This document shows positions 7,801-16,655 of a stretch of DNA of 64,000 bases, in pieces (within the stretch, counting starts at the first letter, position 1; each line of letters begins with the position of its first letter). Position numbers and translations under genes: made by a program. A model generated the notes under the pieces. That model worked only from the letters and a program-made list of their open reading frames with translations, made no database searches and was not told the DNA's origin. Location: contig LUJR01000048.1 of assembly GCA_001689515.1 (NCBI GenBank), positions 26,050 through 90,049 on the forward strand, in the 5' to 3' direction. The stretch comes from Bacteroidales bacterium M7. Lineage in GTDB: Bacteria > Bacteroidota > Bacteroidia > Bacteroidales > Muribaculaceae.

Positions 7801-9024
7801 ATGCGAGGCGTTGGACGCCGAGTATTTGCAGCCTTGGCTATTTTGTGCATAGCAGTCGCTGTGTCGTCATGTTCGTCCGATGAATCCGTCGATGAGCCAG
7901 AGATTGTCATTACTGGACCTGTGGAGCATACCCTGTTCATGTATCTCCCGTGGTCGACAGATCTGACGAGCTGTTTCTATCAGAATATATCTGACCTTGA
8001 GCGTAGTATAGTAGCTCAAGGCGGTCTTGATGGCCAGCGTGTCATCGTATTTATCTCCACAAGTCCCACCGAGGCTAAAATGTTTGAGATAAGATATGCC
8101 AATGGACAATGCCGTCGGCATGATATCAAAACTTACCAATCCCCATCGCTGACTACGGCATCAGGAATCGCATCCATATTATCGGATATGACCGTCGCCG
8201 CTCCAGCGCGCCGCTACGCCATGACCATCGGATGTCACGGCATGGGATGGCTGCCTGTCAATCCCTCTACGCGTATGTCTGACGCAGCCGATATGTCAAT
8301 GTCGGAAGCTATGCACTGGAGCCATGAGGCATCGTTGCTCACGCGCTATTTCGGCGCTAAAGACAAAGCCTATCAGACGGATATATCCGCTTTGGCAGAT
8401 GCTATCGGCGATGCAGGGCTGAAGATGGATTTCATCCTTTTTGATGACTGCTACATGGCATCGGTGGAGGTGGCATACGAACTTAAGGATGTGGCAGACT
8501 ATCTTATCGCGTCGACTTGTGAGGTGATGGCATATGGTATGCCATACGCCACTATGGGGCGACATCTGATGGGTGAGCCTGATTATGGGGCTGCTTGTGA
8601 TGAATTCTACGCGTTCTATTCCAATTATACTGTCATGCCGTGTGGTACTCTGTCTGTGACAGACTGCTCTCAACTGGAAGAACTCGCATCCATCATGAAG
8701 CGTATCAACGCAGCCTATGGGTTCATACCGTCGGCATTGTCTTCATTGCAGTCTCTTGACGGATATTCTCCCTCCATATTCTATGACTATGGCGACTACG
8801 TGACCCATCTGGTAGGGTCATCCAATCAGCAATTGCTTGATGAATTCCGTGCACAGTTGGAGTCGGCAGTGCCGTATAAAGTAAATACTTCGACATATTA
8901 TACTGCCAGCCTCAACCGTCCTGTAACTATACGGAAGTATTCAGGTCTGACCACTTCAGATCCGAGCCGTCATCATCTGGCTGCTGACCGGGAGGGTACC
9001 GCATGGTGGAAAGCGACACACTGA
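7801..9024 (+). CDS. Clostripain-family (C11) cysteine peptidase, lipoprotein
   Basis: Starting at 7801 gives a compact signal peptide ending AVSSC (Cys 24) and a 407-residue protein; the ATG at 7780 would add seven residues. Clostripain-like marks are the catalytic His region MTIGCHGMGWLP and the catalytic Cys region FDDCYMASVEVAYELK, followed by the usual tail ending AWWKATH. C11 peptidases cleave after basic residues, and many Bacteroidetes copies are surface or periplasmic lipoproteins. Substrate unknown. Neighbours are an unrelated lipoprotein gene upstream and tamB 88 bases downstream. Confidence 0.88.
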   Translation: MRGVGRRVFAALAILCIAVAVSSCSSDESVDEPEIVITGPVEHTLFMYLPWSTDLTSCFYQNISDLERSIVAQGGLDGQRVIVFISTSPTEAKMFEIRYANGQCRRHDIKTYQSPSLTTASGIASILSDMTVAAPARRYAMTIGCHGMGWLPVNPSTRMSDAADMSMSEAMHWSHEASLLTRYFGAKDKAYQTDISALADAIGDAGLKMDFILFDDCYMASVEVAYELKDVADYLIASTCEVMAYGMPYATMGRHLMGEPDYGAACDEFYAFYSNYTVMPCGTLSVTDCSQLEELASIMKRINAAYGFIPSALSSLQSLDGYSPSIFYDYGDYVTHLVGSSNQQLLDEFRAQLESAVPYKVNTSTYYTASLNRPVTIRKYSGLTTSDPSRHHLAADREGTAWWKATH

Positions 9025-9112
9025 TGGTTGGATAGCTACTTTCACGGCATTAAGGAGGTGTGGAGTCACGGAAAATGCGTAACTTCGCGCAAAGTTTCAT
9101 CATATACTTGAC

Positions 9113-12100
9113 GTGAATTTCCGCAGCCCCATCAAATGGACTTATAAAGCCGTCCGTACTGTCGCCGTGAGCATCATTGCTCTCGTGCTGGGAGTGCCTG
9201 CCTTGCTTTATATCGGATTGTCGCTGCCTTTTGTCGAACGAGCCATTGCCGATACGGCTGAAAAACAACTTAGCAATCTGCTTCATGTCAATGTGACCAT
9301 CGGACGGCTGGAGATAAGCCCGTTTAACCGCATCACTCTGTCGAGGGTGGTCATTGCAGATACTGCAGCCATGGAACACGGTCCGATAGCCATGATTGAC
9401 CGTCTTGGAGGCTCGGTTAATATCAATGCCTCGTTAATAGAGCAGTCACTCATCATCAACTATGTGGAACTTATCGGACTTAACGGCTCACTGTGGCAGC
9501 GTGACGCATCGTCACCTCTGAATATCCAACCTATAATAGATGCCCTCAAGCCCAAGAATGACAAGGAAAAGAAGCAGATAGAGCTGCGCATCAATTCGGT
9601 ACTTATACGCAAGTCTGCCATCACGTATGACCGATGGGATGCCCCGGTAAGACCCTCTGATGTCATGGACTTCAGACACCTTGCAGTCAGAGATCTTCGT
9701 GCTGACATCAGCATACCCCTGATTGGTAAAGATGCTTACAAAGTCAGCCTGAGCCGTCTGGCTTTCAGGGAGAGGTGCGGTGCTGAGGTGTCGCTTTCTA
9801 CTGATTTTTCGCTTGACAATGAGGCATTGTCGGTAGCGGGCTTGGACGTGCGGTTGGATAATTCAAATATCCGATTCGCAGATATCAAGATTCCGATTAA
9901 ATCAGTCAAGACTCTCGCCAATGACCTGAAGACAGCCGCAATGAAGATAGAGGTGATGAAAGGATCATTGGTCCAAGTCGCGGACATGCGTTATTTCGTC
10001 CCGGCATTGGGCAAAAGCAGTCTGCGTATAGGGATTGAGGCAGCCATGTCAGGTCGTGCCGATATGTTCAGTGTCGACAGGATGCGTCTTGATCTCGGTC
10101 AGAGAGGAGAATATGCCACCCTGCTTGCCGAGGTTGCCATGCCTGACCTTAAAACGAGTGAAATTGCAGTGAATCTGTCTGATTTCAAGTGCTATGTTAC
10201 CTCTCCGACGGTAATTGAGACTATGGCACTGTTTAAGGATCCGTCTCCCCAGATACGTAATATCCTCGGTAATACAGAGCATCTTGACCTACATATGCAG
10301 GGCAGATATACCCCTGCTGATGCCGAACTGCACGGCAATCTAAAGACTGCGCTCGGCAGTCTGCTTGTCGACGGCACCGCCCGTGGACGGTTGACCTCGG
10401 GAACGGCAGAGATCGGACTTACAGCGCAGACACCGGATCTTGCTATAGGAGCGGTCGCTCCGGCAAAAGCCACTGTGGGCAGCGGTGCATTCATTATTGA
10501 TTGCTCTGCATCACTCCATGATGGCAGGTTGGCGAAAGCATCTGTGCATGCAGATATTGACCGCATTGAGTGGCGTAACCATCTATGGCAATCGGTGGAC
10601 ATTACAGGGTCGTATGACGGACATTCGTTGGTGGCTGATGTAGTTAGCGATGACCCGCATGCCAGATTTGATGCTAATGCATCGGCTGCGGTGACTCGTG
10701 ATTTCAAACGTTTCTCTGACCTCTCGGCGACATTTGTTGTCGATAATATCGATCTCGGGCTGCTGACCACAAAAAATCCTTGGAATGGCTATGCCGCATC
10801 TTTCAAGCTTACAGCCTCAGCGGACAAAGTGGATGTCACAGCGATGGATGCACGTGCAGATATCGATGGACTGCTTTTGAAATCCATCAGTGGTGAAGAC
10901 GGCACGGTCAATATCGGCAACATTGAGGTGGAGATGCGTAACAGTGCCACTCCGATGTGGGCATCCCTGACGAGTGATGTGGCGGATGCCAGCGTGAGGG
11001 GAGTATATGACCTCTCGACCATAGGGGGCGATATACGGCATTGCCTACATAGATTGTGGCCCTCCTTGGTGTCATGTCGTGAAGATGCTGATAACAAGTA
11101 CCGGCATAAGCTTGATAATGAGTTTGCGTTTGACATGACGCTCAAAGACACCCGAAGTATCGAAAGATTTGTCAAGCTGCCTGTCAGTGTCATCCATCCG
11201 GTCGATATCTCTGGTTTTGTCAAATCATCGGCTGGCATAGTAGTGCTGGATGTCGATGCCCCTTATCTCCTGCAAGGTAAGAAACTCGTGGAGAATACGG
11301 TGGTAAATGCTGCTGTCAACGGAGATGCGGGCAAGTCCTATCTCTATGCCACCACTTCCATGCCTACAAAAAACGGACAGCTTTCCCTCACTCTCAATGG
11401 CGAGGGGATGACCGATATGATTGACACCTCTATGTCATGGGCTGTAGACTCAAAGAAGGCTCTTAACGGCAGTCTGGATCTCACGGCGAGGGCTTCGCGT
11501 GATGATGACAGCAATCTCGTAGGGTCGGTTGACATCCACAAGTCTTCAATGACGCTTAACGATACGGTATGGACCATACATCCAGCCACTTTTAATATCT
11601 CTAAAGACCGTTACGCTATCAATGACTGGCGTATAGGCAATGACCTCCAATATGTCAACATTGACGGTGTCGTGAGCCGAGAGCCTGACGATGAAATTAA
11701 TGTGGAGCTTTCAAGCATCAACCTTGATTACGTGTTTGATATCCTCAATATCAATAATGTGGATTTCGGCGGCATTGCTACCGGTGATGTCAAGGCTAAG
11801 GACTTGTTGTCAGGAGTTCCACAGGCTTTCACTGACAACCTTGATGTCAGAAACCTGTCGTATAACAACTGCGTATTTGGTGATGCTGTCATCAAGAGTA
11901 CATGGGATCATAACCGCCAGTGCATCACCTTAGACGCTGACATCACCCGCTCAAACGGCGGTGGAAGTACTGTTGACGGTGTGATATGGCCCGTCAAAGA
12001 CGGTGGTGGGCTTGACCTTGCTTTCACTGCCGACCGCACCGGTATCAGTTTCCTGCAACCGTTCATGTCGGCATTCTGTTCGGAGGTTGACGGTTTGGTG

Positions 12101-13723
12101 AGTGGGCGCGCCCGTCTCTTCGGTTCATTCAGCGACCTTGATCTCGAAGGAGATGCGTATGTGGAGGATATGAAGTTGACCATACCCTTTACCAATACTA
12201 CATACACAGCCAGCGACAGTCTGCATTTCCGCCCTGGATCGATAGATATAAATGATCTGACTTTGCATGATGCTTATGGAAACACAGCCAAATTCCGAGG
12301 GCATCTAAGCCACAGGTATTTCCATGACCCTGTATTCGCGTTTTATCTCTATGATGCACATGATTTTCTTGGCTATGACATACCTGACAATGGCGAACAG
12401 CCATGGTATGGCAAAGTGTTTGTCAATGGCGGAGCTTCGGTTATCGGCAAGCCGGGACGTGTTGACATAAGTGTGGTGGCATCCACCGCTCCTAAGAGCA
12501 CATTCGGGTTTGTGCTTAGCGACAATCTGCAGGCTGGTGAATATACATTTGTCAAGTTCAGAGACCGGGATATGCTTCAGGAGACAGACTCGCTTGAACT
12601 CACCCCTGTCGAACGCATCAAGAAGCTCCTTAAGTCAAAGATTCCGGGCGATGATAATCCTACCGACTTCAATATCGATATATCCGTGGATGCCAATCCC
12701 AATGTTGAAGTGACTCTTGTCATGGATCCGATAGCTGGCGACCGCATAAGGGCGTGGGGCAGTGGCAATATGCGCATGACCTACGCGAGCCGTAATGACG
12801 ATATGCAGCTATTCGGCACCTACACTCTCGACAGAGGTACCTATAACTTTACTTTGCAGGAAATTATCGTCAAGGATTTCACTATTGATACTGGAAGCTC
12901 CATATCGTTTCATGGCAACCCTTATGCCGCCCAGCTCAATATTACAGCAGCTTACCAGACTACTGCCAATCTCAGTGATCTTGACGTTTCATTTAATACA
13001 GATAAGGATTTGGCACGTACGAGTGTACCTGTAAGGGCGTTGCTTAAGATTACGGGAGATATGCGTCAGCCTGAGCTTACTTTTGATCTCGAGTTTCCTA
13101 CGCTGTCAAGTGACATAGACCGCAAAGTACGTTCGATAGTCAACACTAACGATATGCTGAGCCGTCAGGTGATATACCTGCTTGCGCTTAATCGCTTCTA
13201 TACCCCTGAGTATGCCAACTCAGGCACTAATCACGGAAGCAACGAGTTCGCGTCATTGGCATCAACCACACTGTCAAGTCGTCTGTCAAGTCTTCTCGGC
13301 ACTATCAGCGACAAGTGGACCATAGCCCCTTCGGTACGCAGTGACAATGGCGATTTCAGTGACATGGAGGTTGACCTGGCGCTCTCAAGTCATCTGCTCA
13401 ACAACCGTCTGCTTATCAATGGCAATCTCGGTTATCGTGATAAGACTCTCAATCCCACCAGCTTCGTGGGAGACTTTGATGTCGAGTATCTTTTGAATAA
13501 ATCCGGCACAATACGCCTCAAAGCCTATAACCGCTTCAATGACCAGATATTCTCAGCTCGCAGTGCCTTGACCACTCAGGGTGTCGGCGTGGTATGGAAA
13601 CTTGAATTTGACAATCTTGACAGCTGGATCAAACGTCTAAGACGCAAGCTTATCAAGACAAAGCCTGCCGTCAGTGACACTACCTCTGTATCGGTTGATA
13701 GCATCAAGTCTGACCAACATTGA
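9113..13723 (+). CDS. tamB: TamB/DUF490-family envelope translocation protein
   Basis: 1536 residues starting at a GTG. An N-terminal membrane anchor (about residues 12-40) is followed by more than 1000 residues of AsmA/TamB-like beta-repeat, then the conserved C-terminal DUF490 (TamB) domain (about 1130-1520), with the typical segments GTYTLDRGTYNFTLQEI and FDVEYLLNKSGTIRLKAYNR. TamB-like proteins bridge inner and outer membranes and are implicated in lipid transport and barrel insertion. No tamA or barrel partner is adjacent. Length fits Bacteroidetes TamB. The GTG is the first in-frame start and gives a proper anchor. Confidence 0.9.
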   Translation: MNFRSPIKWTYKAVRTVAVSIIALVLGVPALLYIGLSLPFVERAIADTAEKQLSNLLHVNVTIGRLEISPFNRITLSRVVIADTAAMEHGPIAMIDRLGGSVNINASLIEQSLIINYVELIGLNGSLWQRDASSPLNIQPIIDALKPKNDKEKKQIELRINSVLIRKSAITYDRWDAPVRPSDVMDFRHLAVRDLRADISIPLIGKDAYKVSLSRLAFRERCGAEVSLSTDFSLDNEALSVAGLDVRLDNSNIRFADIKIPIKSVKTLANDLKTAAMKIEVMKGSLVQVADMRYFVPALGKSSLRIGIEAAMSGRADMFSVDRMRLDLGQRGEYATLLAEVAMPDLKTSEIAVNLSDFKCYVTSPTVIETMALFKDPSPQIRNILGNTEHLDLHMQGRYTPADAELHGNLKTALGSLLVDGTARGRLTSGTAEIGLTAQTPDLAIGAVAPAKATVGSGAFIIDCSASLHDGRLAKASVHADIDRIEWRNHLWQSVDITGSYDGHSLVADVVSDDPHARFDANASAAVTRDFKRFSDLSATFVVDNIDLGLLTTKNPWNGYAASFKLTASADKVDVTAMDARADIDGLLLKSISGEDGTVNIGNIEVEMRNSATPMWASLTSDVADASVRGVYDLSTIGGDIRHCLHRLWPSLVSCREDADNKYRHKLDNEFAFDMTLKDTRSIERFVKLPVSVIHPVDISGFVKSSAGIVVLDVDAPYLLQGKKLVENTVVNAAVNGDAGKSYLYATTSMPTKNGQLSLTLNGEGMTDMIDTSMSWAVDSKKALNGSLDLTARASRDDDSNLVGSVDIHKSSMTLNDTVWTIHPATFNISKDRYAINDWRIGNDLQYVNIDGVVSREPDDEINVELSSINLDYVFDILNINNVDFGGIATGDVKAKDLLSGVPQAFTDNLDVRNLSYNNCVFGDAVIKSTWDHNRQCITLDADITRSNGGGSTVDGVIWPVKDGGGLDLAFTADRTGISFLQPFMSAFCSEVDGLVSGRARLFGSFSDLDLEGDAYVEDMKLTIPFTNTTYTASDSLHFRPGSIDINDLTLHDAYGNTAKFRGHLSHRYFHDPVFAFYLYDAHDFLGYDIPDNGEQPWYGKVFVNGGASVIGKPGRVDISVVASTAPKSTFGFVLSDNLQAGEYTFVKFRDRDMLQETDSLELTPVERIKKLLKSKIPGDDNPTDFNIDISVDANPNVEVTLVMDPIAGDRIRAWGSGNMRMTYASRNDDMQLFGTYTLDRGTYNFTLQEIIVKDFTIDTGSSISFHGNPYAAQLNITAAYQTTANLSDLDVSFNTDKDLARTSVPVRALLKITGDMRQPELTFDLEFPTLSSDIDRKVRSIVNTNDMLSRQVIYLLALNRFYTPEYANSGTNHGSNEFASLASTTLSSRLSSLLGTISDKWTIAPSVRSDNGDFSDMEVDLALSSHLLNNRLLINGNLGYRDKTLNPTSFVGDFDVEYLLNKSGTIRLKAYNRFNDQIFSARSALTTQGVGVVWKLEFDNLDSWIKRLRRKLIKTKPAVSDTTSVSVDSIKSDQH

Positions 13724-14161
13724 TATCCCTGCCGAGAGGAGTAAATATTGAGATGGGTTAAATTAATTTAACTAAAAAATCGCAAAATACACATTTAATA
13801 TATGCTAATAAGTGTATTTATTCGGTGCTTTATTTAACATTGTGAGGATGATTTACTATTGGGAACTTATGAGATAATGGCATGTTGCACAGATTGTGGA
13901 ATATAGTGCAATAATGGCGTGGCTTCTATAACTTGGTGTATATGTGGGTTATTAGCATCTTGTGAAAACGTTAATGCACAAAGATTATGACATTGTGCAC
14001 GTATGATGTTAAAGTATGTAATATTTGGTATAAAAGTGTACTACAACGTAAAACTTTGCTTAAATTAACATTTGTATTTCTGTCGGGTTGTCGGTAGGGA
14101 AGTATATGTGTAACTTTGCAGTGCGCTTGGAAATCACAAGTCGCTGTAAAACATCACTCTT
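13724..14161. other. AT-rich noncoding stretch
   Basis: No convincing ORF on either strand. Two small dyads built on the same word are seen: TTGCAC/GTGCAA around 13883-13915 and TGCACAA (13975-13981) against TTGTGCA (13993-13999). These could be operator-like or chance in AT-rich DNA. The right end carries the promoter of the NlpC/P60 gene. Confidence 0.5.
14087..14118 (+). promoter_or_regulatory. Promoter of the NlpC/P60 gene
   Basis: GTTG (14087-14090), a 20-bp spacer and TAACTTTG (14111-14118) fit the Bacteroidetes promoter form. Predicted start is about 35 bases before the ATG. Confidence 0.6.
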
Positions 14162-14836
14162 ATGAAACTCATCCGTCTGATATCCCTCTTCGTAATATGT
14201 GCTGCTTTCGGTGCAAACATTGCTGCTGCCAAGAAGCCCCACCTTCCTGTGAAGCATCAGGTGACCGCCGTGACCAATCAGCAGGTTGATGAAGAGGAGC
14301 AGATGACCTTCTTGGAGAAAGCGATGGACTCAGCTCGTGATTTTTCTCCGTTCACGCTCAAGCCGCTCATAGATCCGTCACAGTTTGTAGGTAATGTCCT
14401 TGCAGGCAAGATGGTTGATTATGCATCTAAATTCCTCGGCACCCGTTATCGCCTTGGCGCCACTGGTCCCCATGCTTTTGACTGCTCTGGATTTACCGGC
14501 TGGATATACCGTAAGTTTGGCATGAATCTTGAGCGCACCTCTCGCAGCCAGTACACACAGGGCAAGCGCGTAGATGTAGACGAACTTCAGCCTGGCGACC
14601 TTCTGTTCTTCAGTTCGCGAAGCAGCGGCAGACGCAATGTCGGACATGTGGCGATGGTGGTCTCTGTTGACAAAGCCAACGGCACATGCGAGTTCATCCA
14701 CGCATCTACCCGTAAGGGAGTGACCTATCAGTCTTTTCCTGACAATGCCTATTACAGCCGTCATTTCCTCGGTGCGCGCCGCATGCTCGGCACATCCGTA
14801 TCGGCTGGTATCGCTCCCGAAGATATGGGTATCTGA
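14162..14836 (+). CDS. NlpC/P60-family cell-wall peptidase
   Basis: 224 residues with a cleavable signal peptide (MKLIRLISLFVICAAFGANIAAA). The C-terminal half is an NlpC/P60 (C40) domain: catalytic Cys 108 in FDCSGFTGWIY, GDLLFFS, catalytic His in GHVAMVV and the polar residue in FIHAS. The family cuts peptide stems of peptidoglycan (gamma-D-Glu-diamino acid bonds). The 70-residue linker between signal and catalytic domain carries no recognisable binding domain. Single-gene unit with its own promoter and terminator. Confidence 0.93.
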   Translation: MKLIRLISLFVICAAFGANIAAAKKPHLPVKHQVTAVTNQQVDEEEQMTFLEKAMDSARDFSPFTLKPLIDPSQFVGNVLAGKMVDYASKFLGTRYRLGATGPHAFDCSGFTGWIYRKFGMNLERTSRSQYTQGKRVDVDELQPGDLLFFSSRSSGRRNVGHVAMVVSVDKANGTCEFIHASTRKGVTYQSFPDNAYYSRHFLGARRMLGTSVSAGIAPEDMGI

Positions 14837-14884
14837 TATCGGGTAGCTTATAAAGTAAAAATCATTTCCATCAATACCTAACAT

Positions 14885-14921
14885 ACGGTGTCATCGGTCC
14901 AAGACCATGACACCGTTTTTT
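14885..14921 (+). terminator. Intrinsic terminator of the NlpC/P60 gene
   Basis: ACGGTGTCAT pairs with ATGACACCGT (10 bp), with an inner GGTC/GACC extension, followed by TTTTTT. It lies about 50 bases after the stop. Confidence 0.85.
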
Positions 14922-14999
14922 ATATTTGAGGCATTCTGGTTTTTGGTCGTAAACTTGTAGGATTACTGTTACTCTGATACCTCATATGACTTGAGTAGG

Positions 15000-15085
15000 G
15001 TAGGGACATGCCATGGCATGTCAGCGTTCCGTAGCATTTGCGATTATCATGCCTGTTGGGCTGACATGCCATGGCATGTCCCTAC
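15000..15085. repeat. REP-like palindrome pair, copy 2
   Basis: GTAGGGAC plus the perfect palindrome GACATGCCATGGCATGTC (the GAC is shared) at 15000-15022, and its inverted copy at 15063-15085, with a 40-base unrelated spacer. It sits between the terminators of two convergent genes. Confidence 0.9.
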
Positions 15086-15171
15086 AACGGGCGGTAGGTT
15101 GGGTCTCGCCAGTGTGGGCGTGTGGTGTTTATATTTCGGTGAGTTGCCGCTTTGGTTGCTCAATATGAAAA

Positions 15172-15205
15172 GCGATGGGCTTCCGAGTGTTCGGAAGCCC
15201 ATCGC
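15172..15205 (-). terminator. Intrinsic terminator of the ECF sigma gene
   Basis: A perfect 15-bp stem (GCGATGGGCTTCCGA against TCGGAAGCCCATCGC) with a 4-base loop. On the minus strand it is followed by TTTTC, so it mainly stops leftward transcription from the sigma factor gene 110 bases away. Confidence 0.75.
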
Positions 15206-15316
15206 ATGTTAGGCATTTTATATGTATTTAGTTGAAGTGTTGCAGCTGCTACTTTTGGTCGCCTTATGAAGCTATTGAATATTGGTTATGAAGGAGGGAC
15301 GCAGTTAAATGCCTTG

Positions 15317-15826
15317 TTAGCGGTCTTTGTAGTCTTTAAGCTGCGTCTGAAGTCGCTGGCGGGCGAAGTAGATGCGGCTTTTGACTGTACCGAGAGGAAG
15401 GTTCATCTTCTCGGCTATTTCGCTGTATTTGTATCCTGCCACATGCATCGAAAACGGTACACGATATTCATCGCTGAATGAATTGATGGCTGCGTTTATC
15501 TCGCCTACTGCATATGATCCGTCAGGCGATGCGATGCCTGAGTCCTGAGCCATGTCGAGATGGTAGAGGTCTTCGGTCTTGTCGATGATTGTCTCCGAAC
15601 GGACCATGCGACGGTATTTGTTGATGAAAATATTGCGCATTATAGTGAAAACCCAGCCCTTGAAATTGGTGTTGTCTACATACTTGCTCTCGTTGTCGAG
15701 GGCTTTCAGGGTGGTGTCCTGAAGCAGGTCGTAGGCATCATCGCGGTTTGAGGTGAGGATGTAAGCGAAGTTGAGCAGATTGCCTTGCAGCTCAACAAGC
15801 TGACGTTCGAATTTAGGTGTACTCAT
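15317..15826 (-). CDS. ECF-type RNA polymerase sigma factor
   Basis: 169 residues with region 2 (DAYDLLQDTTLKAL and GWVFTIMRNIFINKYRR) and region 4 (KYSEIAEKMNLPLGTVKSR, a helix-turn-helix). Extracytoplasmic-function sigma factors direct RNA polymerase to stress or envelope regulons. No anti-sigma gene is next to it, unlike the second ECF sigma gene at 61 kb, so its control is not evident. The long AT-rich upstream region includes a TACATTTG box on the minus strand (15946-15953), a possible distal promoter giving a leader of about 110 bases. Confidence 0.92.
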   Translation of the reverse strand: MSTPKFERQLVELQGNLLNFAYILTSNRDDAYDLLQDTTLKALDNESKYVDNTNFKGWVFTIMRNIFINKYRRMVRSETIIDKTEDLYHLDMAQDSGIASPDGSYAVGEINAAINSFSDEYRVPFSMHVAGYKYSEIAEKMNLPLGTVKSRIYFARQRLQTQLKDYKDR

Positions 15827-16212
15827 AGTGTCGCTGAATTGAAGTAATTAGTAATTAAGAATTAATCTCAATAAGAATAGCCTTGATGTTGAGGAATTTT
15901 TTAGAGACTATTACATTTCAGGCAGTGTTCAAAGTTGAATATACACAAATGTAACACTAAGTATTGAGATGAAAAAATAGAATATGAAATATTAATCTAA
16001 AGTTTTCTAATTTAACGAAAAATATACTTAATTACTGAATAATCAGCATTTTAAATAGTAACAAACATGTATCGGCGGTGTTACAAAAATGTTACAATAT
16101 GAACATTTGTGATTGAATTGCTATTGTAGTAATCAAATAAACATGAAAAAGTGTAAATTTGCACAACTCTAAGGAAGAATACGATTACGTATATAGCGTA
16201 AATATAGCACTG
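15827..16212. other. AT-rich divergent intergenic region
   Basis: Separates the leftward sigma factor gene from the rightward dCMP deaminase gene. It holds -7-like boxes in both directions (TACATTTG on the minus strand at 15946-15953; TAAATTTG on the plus strand at 16154-16161). Nothing else recognisable was seen; no ORF or stable hairpin stands out. Confidence 0.6.
16154..16161 (+). promoter_or_regulatory. Probable -7 box for the dCMP deaminase operon
   Basis: TAAATTTG followed by C matches the Bacteroidetes -7 consensus. The predicted start lies near 16168, which rules out the upstream in-frame TTG at 16159 as a start codon and supports the ATG at 16213. No well-spaced TTTG is visible. Confidence 0.5.
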
Positions 16213-16638
16213 ATGGAAACCTCAAAGCAAGAATTGCTGGACCGACGGTATCTGCGCATGGCGACGATATGGGCGGAGAACTCTTATTGTGTGCGTCGGC
16301 AGGTTGGCGCGCTTCTGGTCAAGGATGACATGATTATATCTGACGGATACAACGGTACTCCTTCGGGATTTGAGAATGTCTGTGAGGACGAAAACGGATT
16401 GACGAAGCCTTATGTGCTCCATGCTGAGGCTAATGCCATAACAAAAGTGGCACGGAGCAATAACTCGTCACAAGATTCTACTCTCTATGTCACAGCCTCT
16501 CCGTGCATGGAATGCAGCAAGTTGATCATCCAGTCAGGCATCAAGAGGGTAGTGTTCCATGACCTTTATCGTATCACTGACGGTCTTGAACTGATGCGTC
16601 AGGTAGGGATAGAGATAGTGCATATCCAGGATTTGTAG
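16213..16638 (+). CDS. Deoxycytidylate (dCMP) deaminase-like zinc enzyme
   Basis: 141 residues. The zinc-binding cytidine-deaminase motifs are HAEANAI (His ligand and catalytic Glu) and PCMECSKLI (two Cys ligands). The N-terminal half, with MATIWAENSYCVRRQVGALLV and GYNGTPSGFENVCE, is typical of ComEB/dCMP deaminases, which make dUMP for thymidylate synthesis. The ATG at 16213 is preferred because the frame upstream lacks family similarity and contains the -7 box. An S41 protease gene follows after 17 bases, probably in the same transcript. Confidence 0.9.
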   Translation: METSKQELLDRRYLRMATIWAENSYCVRRQVGALLVKDDMIISDGYNGTPSGFENVCEDENGLTKPYVLHAEANAITKVARSNNSSQDSTLYVTASPCMECSKLIIQSGIKRVVFHDLYRITDGLELMRQVGIEIVHIQDL

Positions 16639-16655
16639 ATAACATATCGGTTACA

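Noticed and set aside
8230..8250. REP-like word in the C11 peptidase gene
   Set aside because: Only a short partial match (TGTCACGGCATGG) inside a conserved coding motif; coincidence.
10192..10770. 192-residue minus-strand ORF
   Set aside because: Antisense shadow of tamB; Ser/Ala/Pro-rich composition typical of reverse-frame reading.
15000..15085. Repeats considered as a CRISPR array
   Set aside because: Units come in facing pairs at distant sites, not as regularly spaced direct repeats, and no cas genes are present.
14991..15212. 73-residue plus-strand ORF
   Set aside because: It runs through REP pair copy 2; its sequence is set by the palindromes (DMPWHVP-type peptides recur wherever the repeat is read), not by protein-coding constraint.
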